Assembly (NCBI GenBank): GCA_900552645.1
Contig: USAN01000001.1
Location: forward strand, 558,001-622,000
DNA: 64,000 nucleotides
Source: an uncultured Bacteroides sp.
GTDB lineage: Bacteria > Bacteroidota > Bacteroidia > Bacteroidales > Bacteroidaceae
Reading direction: 5' to 3'
The position numbers and the translations under genes are program-made. Shown one piece after another: positions 53,707 to 62,900 of this stretch. Position 1 is the stretch's first letter. Every line of letters begins with the position of its first letter. The notes under the pieces are model-generated. The model saw only the letters and a list, made by a program, of their open reading frames with translations, had not been told where the DNA came from and ran no database searches.

Positions 53707-54885
53707 ATGAAAAAAACATGGCGTTGGTTTGGGAAGAAAGATAAAATAACTCTTCCAATGTTAAAGCAGATAGGAGTAGAGGGAATTGTTACTTCTCTTC
53801 ATTCTGTGAAAAATGGAGAGGTGTGGCAGCTAAGTGACATACTCGAACTTAAGGACTATATAGAATCTTATGGTCTAAAATGGTCGGTTGTAGAGAGTCT
53901 TCCCGTAAGTGAGGCTATAAAATATGCAGGAACTGATTGCGAACGATTAATCGATAATTACAAGGAGAGTCTGGTTAATCTTGGAAAGGCGGGAATAAAT
54001 ACAATCTGTTATAATTTTATGCCTGTGATTGACTGGATACGTACCGATTTGCAGCATAAATGGAATGATGGTACTACGTCATTGTATTTCGATAAAATTC
54101 GTTTTGCTTATTTTGACTGTAAAATACTAAACCGCGAAAATGCATATAAGGATTATACCGAGTATGAACTTAAGCAGATTGAAGAGCTTGATAAGACAAT
54201 TACACAATCCGAGAAGGATGAACTTATTGATACTGTTATTGTAAAGACTCAGGGATTTGTTAACGGAAATATCAGTGAAAGCGATGCTAATCCTGTAGAG
54301 TTGTTCAAATCATTGCTTTCTCTTTATGACGGAATTGACAAAGAACAGTTGCGCAAAAATCTTAAAGACTTCCTTAATGCCATAATGCCTGTATGCAATG
54401 AATATAATTTGAATATGTGCATTCATCCCGATGATCCTCCAATGGCTGTACTTGGGTTGCCCCGAATAGTAACGAATGAGGAAGATATAGACTGGATACT
54501 TAAATCTGTCGATAACCCTCATAACGGACTTACATTCTGTGCAGGTTCTCTAAGTGCAGGAATTCATAATGAAGTGCCCCAGTTGGCAGCAAGATTTGTA
54601 AATCGTACTCACTTTGTACATTTAAGGAGTACAAATGCTTTTAAAAATGGCGACTTTATCGAGGCGTCACATTTGGCAGGTCGTGCTCATCTTACAGAAG
54701 TAATAAGAATTTTTGAAAAGAATAATTCCAATATTCCAATGCGGGTAGATCATGGAAAGAATATACTTGATGATGCCGAAAAAGGGTATAATCCCGGTTA
54801 TTCCTTCCTTGGACGAATGCTTGCATTTGCCCAAGTAGAAGGAATGATGACGGTGATAGACGAAGAACTAGAATTTGAATCCTAA
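53707..54885 (+). CDS. uxuA: Mannonate dehydratase
   Basis: A 392-residue enzyme that dehydrates D-mannonate to 2-keto-3-deoxygluconate in glucuronate breakdown. MKKTWRWFGKKDKITLPMLKQIGVEGIVTSLH, MCIHPDDPP and RVDHGKNILDDAEKGYNPGYSFLGRMLA are typical, and length is normal. It follows ruvC by 16 bases with no uxuB or other uronate gene near. Its last 18 bases overlap the end of the convergent patatin gene. Confidence 0.95.
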   Translation: MKKTWRWFGKKDKITLPMLKQIGVEGIVTSLHSVKNGEVWQLSDILELKDYIESYGLKWSVVESLPVSEAIKYAGTDCERLIDNYKESLVNLGKAGINTICYNFMPVIDWIRTDLQHKWNDGTTSLYFDKIRFAYFDCKILNRENAYKDYTEYELKQIEELDKTITQSEKDELIDTVIVKTQGFVNGNISESDANPVELFKSLLSLYDGIDKEQLRKNLKDFLNAIMPVCNEYNLNMCIHPDDPPMAVLGLPRIVTNEEDIDWILKSVDNPHNGLTFCAGSLSAGIHNEVPQLAARFVNRTHFVHLRSTNAFKNGDFIEASHLAGRAHLTEVIRIFEKNNSNIPMRVDHGKNILDDAEKGYNPGYSFLGRMLAFAQVEGMMTVIDEELEFES

Positions 54886-57087
54886 GTTGATATAGAAATT
54901 GAACTTATCGGCATGGTTAGCATAGTTAAGTGAAGCTTCTAGCGGTCCGAACATGCTATCTATGCCGTATCCTACTCCGCATCCCCACATTGTATCCGAA
55001 TTGAACATGTTCTTTACTTTATTTCCGCTAAAGGCATAATTAGTAGTTAGCGAAAGATAATGTATTCCTCCCATTCTCTGTCTGAACTTCAAACTACCTA
55101 TAAGGAGTGAATTGTCCATTACTTCAATGTTATTTATTCCTGCAAATGGAAGTTGCTGTGGAAGAAAACGAGCAATTACATCTCCACCCATCATGTTAAG
55201 TTGCGAGAAAGGTATGTTGTCTCCAATCAAGAATCGTCCTCCAATGAAGGGAAGTATTTTAAAACGGTTGCTTACGGAAATAACACTTTCGAATGTACCT
55301 TCTATTGCCGAAAATGGAGTGTTGTCATCATACTGAAAAAAGTTGTCTGTATAAAGGATATACGATCCTCTAGCTGAAAATCCTTTCGCAGGGAAATATG
55401 GCTTGTCGAGATTGTCATAATGTAGTTTTGCGAAATAATCAAAGAAATGCTCTGTCTTTATATTATAATTTATAGTTGCATCGGATGATAATGCTTTATC
55501 ATAATCATATAATTCATATCTTGCTCCGACACTGAATTTAAGGTTCCTGAACCATACGTCGGTAAACGAGACTTCGGCCATATGATATCTGCATGTTGTA
55601 TTATGTGTGCGATCGCCATAATGGTAATAGTCTAGATTGTTATATTTAAACATGTAGGCCATGTTCCATCTTTTAAGTGGAGAAGGTTCGAGCGAATAAT
55701 CAATGCGTGCCTCATACCTTTTTCCTAATCGTCCTGTAAGCGACAATGATGATGGGATTTTGGTATTGAAGTTGTTTATAACGTTTATCAATATACTGGC
55801 CACCTCTTCAGAATCGAATCTGAACCCAACGTTAAGCATGTTTTCGTGCTTTTTAGTAAGAGTGAATACCAGATTGTAGTTGCCATCTTCTGATTCAGGC
55901 AGACTGAAAGTGGCATTTGCATATCCCATGTTAGAACATAGAAGTGCTGTTGTACGCTCTATCTGGCGTATACTTAATTCTGAATGTTCCTTAAGATCGC
56001 ATTCCCTTAAAAGCCATTTCTTTTCCTTTACCTTATTGCCATCGAATATAATTTTGTTTACAAATACCTTTCTGTCTGTTGTATAAGGATATGCCGGGGG
56101 TGGAGTAGGAATGAAAGTGCTGTCAAGTCCTAGTTCTTTCTTCAAAGCATAAAGTGCATCTATCTGACTCATTGCAGCCTCCTTGCCACGCTGTATAAGC
56201 GTATCTATTGCATTTGGGGTAAAGCTGGCTGCCGAATATCCCTCTACGTTTACTTTTATTACAGTATTAGTCTCCTTTAGATTCTTTTTATATAAATCCT
56301 CTCCCATAAGATTTACGAGTTGGCCTATAATGCTACTTGCCGATGTTAGTTCCGATGCTCCCTTAAGTTCGCTCTGTACATCAACTCCTATTACTATATC
56401 AGCACCCATTTTCTTGGCAACATTTACAGGGTAGTTGTTTATTACGCCACCGTCAATAAGTACCATACTATCTATTCTAACCGGAGTAAATACAGCAGGT
56501 ATTGCCATACTGGCACGCATGGCCTGAGATAGTATACCACTATGAAAGTCTACTTCCTTTCCTGTGGCTATATTATCCGATACACATGCAAAGGGTACCG
56601 GAAGTTTATTGAAATCAATGGAGTCATGATACCCAATAGTTAGCTCGCTGAATAGATTTGAAAGATTTTGCCCTTTTATAAGTCCACCTCCGGGTCTTAG
56701 TTTCATTGATGGACCGAAGGGTAAAGAAATGAAATATTTTTCGGCTGCCTCACGTTCTTCCATATTTTGGTCGGCACGTGGTATTTTGTCGCTTAACAGT
56801 AGCTGCCAGTTCTGTTTCTTTACCATGCTGTCAAGTTGTTCGGGAGTGTACCCTATAGCCGACAATCCGCCTATAATAGAACCCATGCTGGTGCCTACGT
56901 AAAAATCTACAGGGATTCCAACTTTTTTTATAACTTCAAGTGCTCCGATATGAGCCATTCCTTTAGCTCCACCACCACTAAGTACAACGGCCACAGTTTT
57001 ACGTTTGGCGTTTGGCTGTGAATACAAGTATTCTGAATGAATAAAAAGGAATAATAACGATATAACAAAAGCAAGTCTCTTTACCAT
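54868..57087 (-). CDS. Patatin-like phospholipase with POTRA and outer-membrane barrel
   Basis: A 739-residue exported protein. After a signal peptide (about 1-23) the patatin domain (about 30-240) has the oxyanion loop SGGGAKG, nucleophile S67 (GTSMGS) and D212 (IDGGVINNYP). A POTRA-like part (about 335-405) and a BamA/Omp85-like barrel (to the final GFKF) follow. The layout matches type Vd (PlpD-like) proteins, where the barrel anchors or exports the lipase. No terminator separates it from uxuA; the two genes overlap tail to tail. Confidence 0.9.
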   Translation of the reverse strand: MVKRLAFVISLLFLFIHSEYLYSQPNAKRKTVAVVLSGGGAKGMAHIGALEVIKKVGIPVDFYVGTSMGSIIGGLSAIGYTPEQLDSMVKKQNWQLLLSDKIPRADQNMEEREAAEKYFISLPFGPSMKLRPGGGLIKGQNLSNLFSELTIGYHDSIDFNKLPVPFACVSDNIATGKEVDFHSGILSQAMRASMAIPAVFTPVRIDSMVLIDGGVINNYPVNVAKKMGADIVIGVDVQSELKGASELTSASSIIGQLVNLMGEDLYKKNLKETNTVIKVNVEGYSAASFTPNAIDTLIQRGKEAAMSQIDALYALKKELGLDSTFIPTPPPAYPYTTDRKVFVNKIIFDGNKVKEKKWLLRECDLKEHSELSIRQIERTTALLCSNMGYANATFSLPESEDGNYNLVFTLTKKHENMLNVGFRFDSEEVASILINVINNFNTKIPSSLSLTGRLGKRYEARIDYSLEPSPLKRWNMAYMFKYNNLDYYHYGDRTHNTTCRYHMAEVSFTDVWFRNLKFSVGARYELYDYDKALSSDATINYNIKTEHFFDYFAKLHYDNLDKPYFPAKGFSARGSYILYTDNFFQYDDNTPFSAIEGTFESVISVSNRFKILPFIGGRFLIGDNIPFSQLNMMGGDVIARFLPQQLPFAGINNIEVMDNSLLIGSLKFRQRMGGIHYLSLTTNYAFSGNKVKNMFNSDTMWGCGVGYGIDSMFGPLEASLNYANHADKFNFYINLGFKF

Positions 57088-57222
57088 ATTTTTATAATTA
57101 TCTTTTTCTTAAACAAATTTTATACAAATATGGTTTTAATAATTATATATTGCAAATGTTATTCAAAGAAGCACAAATAAAATGGAGATAGAGGATATTA
57201 TTAAGGTGAAATGTATCAATTG

Positions 57223-57273
57223 TATATAGAAAGAAGTTGTATGATACTGTATCATACAACTTCTTTCTATATA
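57223..57273. repeat. 24-bp perfect hairpin with 3-base loop
   Basis: Positions 57223-57246 pair exactly with 57250-57273 around ctg. On the plus strand a T-run follows; on the minus strand, the direction of both flanking genes, none does. It may be a terminator for the gene ending at 57310, an mRNA-stabilising hairpin, or a mobile-element scar. Confidence 0.7.
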
Positions 57274-57309
57274 GTTTTTGGATAAATAATAAGATATAGT
57301 TGCATCTTA

Positions 57310-57771
57310 TTATTCTATTTTAAGTACTTTTTGTTTGAAATACTCTAATATGTTTTCTGTAAATTTGCTAAATGATTTCTTTATAGCATTGTTTGCTTTA
57401 TCGGTAACGCTTTCTGATTCTAGCTTATAGTTACTCTTTATCTCTTCTCTCTTTTCTAATTGCAGTGAGATTTTATTAATATGTATTAATTGAGCATTGT
57501 ATATTCTGGTTATCTTTTCTACTCCCCGGTTAGTAACGGCTAAAGTTGAATTGATTCCATTGTTCATAATATTTATAGGAAGATAGTGTATTCCTTTGTC
57601 TAGACTGACTTCTATATTGTTTCCGGCCAATTTCTTTATTCCCTTGAAAGTAACAGATTTGTTGTGTAGATTAAAATCTACCAGTGCATTATCATTCTTA
57701 CATTTGCTATTTATAAGTAATGCAGCAAATCCTGTCATAGATACAAATACAATAAATAAAATCGTTTTCAT
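57310..57771 (-). CDS. Hypothetical exported protein
   Basis: A 153-residue protein from the ATG at 57771. A good promoter (TTG-N20-TACTTTTG, -7 at 57796-57803 on the minus strand) lies 25 bases upstream and excludes the longer start at 57798. The N-terminus is a signal/membrane segment (MKTILFIVFVSMTGFAALLI) followed by a Cys, but the lipobox is poor. A basic, helical C-terminus (SVTDKANNAIKKSFSKFTENI) is seen. No family recognised. Confidence 0.6.
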   Translation of the reverse strand: MKTILFIVFVSMTGFAALLINSKCKNDNALVDFNLHNKSVTFKGIKKLAGNNIEVSLDKGIHYLPINIMNNGINSTLAVTNRGVEKITRIYNAQLIHINKISLQLEKREEIKSNYKLESESVTDKANNAIKKSFSKFTENILEYFKQKVLKIE

Positions 57772-58043
57772 TTTAGGAACATATTTTATGAAGTACAAAA
57801 GTAATATGTTAATTTTATAAAAACAATTAATGAGCTAGTTATTTTTTTTAGATTTGCAATATATTATGTTGAATTACTATAATATTGACTATACATTCAC
57901 TAAATATGTATTCATAAATATATAGGATGCAGATTATAAATGTGTTTTTATTTCTTTGAAGTTGTTTTAATGATGTATGTACTTATTATCTATTTTATAA
58001 TCTCAACTTCATTAAACCATTTGGTCTACAAAATGATTCCAAT

Positions 58044-58193
58044 CTACATTTGGCCGACCCGAAATAAGTCGTCTATCTCATAATCGGTTTTAATATATCT
58101 TGCTATACGATTCTGATTGACTGCTATAAAAATCGGGAATGAACCTTTTGCGGTTTGACGTGATTTTATCACGACTAATTTTAGTGATGCCAT
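58044..58193 (-). pseudogene. Remnant of a tyrosine-type integrase (N-terminal Arm DNA-binding domain)
   Basis: Only 49 codons remain, beginning MASLKLVVIKSRQTAKG and ending at an early stop. They match from memory the N-terminus of Bacteroides site-specific integrases (Arm-type DNA-binding domain; VNQNRIARYIKTDYEIDD is highly characteristic). The core-binding and catalytic domains are gone; sequence after the stop is unrelated. The remnant lies just downstream of a tRNA-Arg gene, the classic position of an integrated element's integrase. The region from 57830 to 58043 shows nothing else. Confidence 0.75.
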
Positions 58194-58205
58194 AATCTTT
58201 TAATT

Positions 58206-58228
58206 TTCGACAAGCATTTCGACAAGCA
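58206..58228. repeat. Two 11-bp direct repeats upstream of the integrase remnant
   Basis: ttcgacaagca occurs at 58206-58216 and 58218-58228 (12-base period), just before the remnant's start codon. Such repeats next to an integrase gene may be arm-type binding sites or part of the att region. Confidence 0.5.
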
Positions 58229-58293
58229 AATGCGCTCAATAGTGGGAAATATTGCCGTTTTTTTAAAAGATATGCAGATTATAAGAGGTATAA

Positions 58294-58326
58294 AAAAGGC
58301 TGTAAATGTTTGATTTACAGCCTTTT
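58294..58326 (-). terminator. Terminator of the tRNA-Arg transcript
   Basis: aaaaggctgtaaat (58294-58307) and atttacagcctttt (58313-58326) pair exactly around a five-base loop, eight bases after the tRNA 3' end, with T-runs on the minus strand. Confidence 0.88.
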
Positions 58327-58334
58327 GTTATTAG

Positions 58335-58408
<74 letters not shown>

Positions 58409-58464
58409 ATCCTTGTTTGCGGTTGCAAAGGTAGTGCTTTTTTTGAATTATCCAAAGATTCTGA

Positions 58465-59193
58465 TTACTTTTTTCTAATAATATTTTTACTTAAAACTGT
58501 AAATATTTGAAAAAGAGGTAAATAACATGCTATTTGAAATGCAATATTTATTCCATTTTCAGAAATACCTATTGATTGTAATAAATCTGAATATATAAGA
58601 GATGAGAAAAATTGTACTATAAAAAAAAGTGTAATGAAATAATCGGCGCACGAAACATATAAAAAAGTCATTCCACGAATTATATCTTTGTCGTTCCGGA
58701 ACTTTCCTGATGTATATCCATAAGCAATTCCGGTAAGTCCAAAGCCAAAGGAAATAATATAGTATATGCCCGAGAGGAAAGGAGAATTGATTAGAGTACC
58801 AGTAACACTCTTGAATATAGCAAAAGGTGTAAAGGTTGTAAGGAATATAAGAAATATATAAATGATAGCCGAGACCAAAGTAAATATAAGCGAGCGGCGC
58901 TCTTTTCGGGTTAGGGTGCTAGTAGAAAATAATAATTTATGTATAGCATTTATAACTCCCGAATAGAAGAAAAGTCCTACACCTATAAATAAGATCATTA
59001 CTATACCTAATGCCGGGGCATTAATAAAGTTTGGAAGAGAACTCCTCAATTCCCAACGAAGACCGTCGGGGTTGAGAAGACTGTGTATATTTCCTATTCC
59101 ATATGCATTGCCTATCCACGAGAAAAGAGCCGTTATAAGTGTAGCTATAAAGAATATAGTTGCTACATGTGGTATATAGAATTTACTCTTCAT
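58465..59193 (-). CDS. Membrane protein (six or more helices), coupled to the response regulator
   Basis: A 242-residue integral membrane protein from the ATG at 59193, which overlaps the response regulator stop by 11 bases; an in-frame TTG at 59202 is less likely. Hydrophobic segments near residues 10-30, 60-85, 105-130, 145-165, 180-205 and 215-235. It reminds me weakly of Bacteroides proteins annotated as AbgT-type transporter relatives, but at half the normal AbgT length; that is uncertain. Coupling to the regulator suggests it is part of the signalling unit or its target. Confidence 0.75.
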   Translation of the reverse strand: MKSKFYIPHVATIFFIATLITALFSWIGNAYGIGNIHSLLNPDGLRWELRSSLPNFINAPALGIVMILFIGVGLFFYSGVINAIHKLLFSTSTLTRKERRSLIFTLVSAIIYIFLIFLTTFTPFAIFKSVTGTLINSPFLSGIYYIISFGFGLTGIAYGYTSGKFRNDKDIIRGMTFLYVSCADYFITLFFIVQFFSSLIYSDLLQSIGISENGINIAFQIACYLPLFQIFTVLSKNIIRKK

Positions 59194-59911
59194 CGGGTTC
59201 AAGATTGTCTATATCTATAATTCTAAGTTCAAGCGCGCGGGTTACAAGTCGGCAAGCATTTACTCCACTTCTTTCATCTATTTTAAATAGTCTGTTTATA
59301 AGTTCGTTCTGTCTTTTCTCGATAGACTTTACTCCAAAAGGCATTCCTTTTAGATTTGTTATCATCTCTTTTGTATATCCCAAGGCAAGATGTCTGAGTA
59401 ATCTTTCATCATATTCGTCAATATCATAATCTATTATGGCTTCTTGTCTCTTCTGGTCTTGCATTACAGAATTCTTGAATCGTGCAATTATTTTTTCAAG
59501 AATAGGGTAGTTAAATACCATCTTCTTTCCATCCATGAGTGCTTTTACATCTATAGCAGTAAGTAATTCTCCTGTTTTCAGTATTATTCCGTCCGCACCT
59601 GCATCGAGAACGTCTACCCACAATTTTTCATTAAGTATTTCTCCTGTAAATATAAGCACTTTAATGTTGGGATATTCTTTTCTAAGTCGAGCACAAATGT
59701 CTACTCCAATGGTGGTAGATCCTCCAAGTCCTAGATCTAGTAGTATCATGTCGGGATTATTGTTTTTCAGTAATTCCCAAAACTCATTTTCTGTCATCGC
59801 AGTTCCTATAACTTCTGCATTGGGTATTTCATTACGGAATATCTCTTCAGTACCCTTCAGTTCTAGTTTTACATCTTCTACAATAATTACTTTAAACTTA
59901 TCGTTGTCCAT
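59183..59911 (-). CDS. Response regulator with C-terminal helix-turn-helix-like region
   Basis: A 242-residue protein: receiver domain (about 5-125) with phospho-acceptor D59 (ILLDLGLGG), acidic pocket E12-D13 and the conserved Lys in ILKTGE, followed by a C-terminal region (about 160-225) resembling a LuxR-type HTH (LRHLALGYTKEMI, VKSIEKRQNELINRLF). It is downstream of the large sensor kinase and overlaps the membrane protein gene, so the three form one operon. Confidence 0.87.
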   Translation of the reverse strand: MDNDKFKVIIVEDVKLELKGTEEIFRNEIPNAEVIGTAMTENEFWELLKNNNPDMILLDLGLGGSTTIGVDICARLRKEYPNIKVLIFTGEILNEKLWVDVLDAGADGIILKTGELLTAIDVKALMDGKKMVFNYPILEKIIARFKNSVMQDQKRQEAIIDYDIDEYDERLLRHLALGYTKEMITNLKGMPFGVKSIEKRQNELINRLFKIDERSGVNACRLVTRALELRIIDIDNLEPDEE

Positions 59912-59934
59912 ATATTTCTTATTTTATAATATTA

Positions 59935-62900
59935 TTATTTCTTTGGTATTGTAAACCATATATCATATCCTCCATCTTCTAATACGGTTGCATTTATCCT
60001 GCATCCTCGTCTACCGGTATATTCATCATGATCGCGTATTATCTGTTTGCAAATCAATAGTTCACTTCCTTTCAGTTTACCGTTTTCATCACAATTCATA
60101 CCCGAATTTTCCGGATAGAACATCAGGTTCAGCTCTTCTTGACTTTTGTTTTCACGTTTATCTATAAAGTCGAAACGCACAAAGTCTCCTTCAGCATATA
60201 CTTTCATCTTTAGATTTCCATCGGAAGTGTTGTATAGTGCGTTGTTTATAAGATTTTCTATCATGAACTTAAGCTGTATTATATCACCTGTAATGTATAA
60301 ATTTTCGCAATTTACCTGCAAATCTACATTTAAAGATGTTTTTTTAGAAATATATCTGAAATATTTTATTGCATGATCAGCTATATCTTTGGTTGCAATC
60401 TTGCTTCTACGGAATGTAATTTCATCCAACTGTCGTGCAGCACACGAAGTTAATATTGAGAATACATCTTTGTAATAGTTTACAAGTTCCTGCATGGTAT
60501 GAAACTGCATTCCAGTATCGTCCGACGGATTTTCTATATTTATCTTTCCTACTATCTGCTTTATCTTGTTTGGATAATATACAGTTTCATGCTTGATGGT
60601 TGATAGACAGTTGTCTAGTACCAGATTTTGTACATGTAGCATATTCTCTTCATGCATGGCACGACGACTTTCATCCTGAGCCGTTTCTATGTCACGTTGT
60701 TTCTGTTCCATAATTACTACAGCATTGTATACTACTATTGCCACATATCCAGATATAATCTCTAGCATTAGGTTCTCGTCTTCGTTATGGTTTAGGTTGT
60801 ACTCTATTGCCATTACTCCTACACAATGTTTTTCGCCACTTATCTCTATCCATAGAGGCAATGATTTTATCTTATCTTCTTCGATAGGTTTCTTTGAATC
60901 GAACGATTTGTGCATGATATCATGCATACGATCATGCTTGGAATCGGAAGGACTGAAGCCATATGTCATATTTTTGGTCTCTTCGTTATATACTCCTATT
61001 CCAAGAAGATTTATTGGCATTAGTTCATTCATTCCGTCAAACATTACATTTACAAGCTTTCTGGTTATTTCGCTGCTACCATGCATATGTAAGAAAGAAG
61101 AAGTAAATATTTTTTTATTTATTTCAAGAACCTGTTCTAAATTGAATCTATATAGTAGAAGATGCCTTGAGTATAGTATGTAATATCCTATTAGAAGAAT
61201 AAAGAATAATACTATACATAATATAATTGCTACTATTTTATTGTTTGACGAGAATTGCATCTTTTTACAGTATTGCTCGAGTGATGCATCTTTGCTAATT
61301 TGTTTGTAAAGAGCTGTATATGCGTTATTGTTAAAGTTATAGTTTTCTATTTCTCCAAGTGCGAGAAATGCTACAGCCGATTCGTTTCTAAGGTCCAGAA
61401 TAGTGTAATAATCGGTGTCGAAACCTTTATCCAACCATTTTAATTCGGTAGGAGTATTCTCTCCTGTAACTTTAAGAAAAGGTCCCTTTTTAGATTCATA
61501 TTTACTGTAATGAAGGTTTAAATATTTCATTGCACTATCTGCATATGTAATAGCGTCTTGATAGTATCCTGTAACGTTGCTGTTATATACTTTATACGAA
61601 AAATCATTGGCTATTGCCAAAAGGCTGTCATAACGATTAATAGAATCACTGGTGTTATTACTTTTTCTAACCGAATCATGCCCATGACTACATCCTAATG
61701 TTACAGGAATAAATATAAGAGCGATCATCATAATTCTTATTATTCCTTTTGGCAAGCGGAAATAGAATCGGCTACCCTTACCAGGATTACTTTCTATATC
61801 AAATTTGCATACACGGAACAAAGTATTTGTCTTTCTGTATTTTTCTATAATACCCTTGCAGTTCATTAAGCCGAATCCATTTCCCTTGTTCTTCATGAAC
61901 TCTTCATTGTGTCCATTTTCCTTTATGCCTATAGTGCCCGAATCGTATATTTTCTCACCAAGTATACGATTTATGTCTTCCTGAGAAATTCCGGGACCAT
62001 TGTCCTTTATAGAGACTTCTATGTAGTCTCCTCCGTCTTCGGCATATAGTGATACGTTACCGCCCTTTCCTGTATATTTACGTGCATTCTCGGTCAAAGT
62101 ATTTATCATGAAAAGGGTGAGGGCTTTATCGGCTTTTACTATATAATCATTGTTGGTTATGCTGAATAACTGTTGTTTCATTTCGAATGTTTTTCTGCCT
62201 TTGGCAACGACCTCAAACAACTCATTCAGTTTGAAATTTTCAATATTCAGTGCCAGTGCTCCCTGTCTCATCTTTATCCAAAGAGCTATTATCTCGTTGT
62301 AATCGTTTATTCGGGTTACAAGTTCGTCTATGTATTGAAGTTTCTCTTTTTTAATCTCACGACTTAATGAATTGTCGTTTATGTTAAGCTTGTTTACTTC
62401 ATTTATAATTCTGTCTATGTATGGCATTATGCCTGTAATGATAAATAGGCATGCTTTTTTTACAAGATTTTGTCTTTTGTTCTCTGTAATATGTTGTTGG
62501 TGCACATATTGCTCTTTTTCGAATTGCATTCTCTCTTCTCCTAAAGAAATGAATGTAATTCCGTTCTCTAAAGTCCAGGATATATATGGCAGAATTATGT
62601 TTATCAAAACTTTATCTTCTTTTTTTATTTTACGTAGACTATCTAGAAACACATAACCAATAATCTGTTTCTTATCCGATGCAATTATAGGTAATTTAAG
62701 GAGTGCATTCTTTTGGGTATAATTCCCTTCCTCATCTACAATTACTATTGCGAATTCACTACATCCTGTCAATGTACATATTTCATTACCTACTGATTGC
62801 ATAATTGATTCTGTTACCTCTTCTATATCGGTAGTTTTCGATGTAACAGAGGCAGTAATCTTGCGTGATATATCTATTGTCTTTTTAAGTTTTTCAATAT

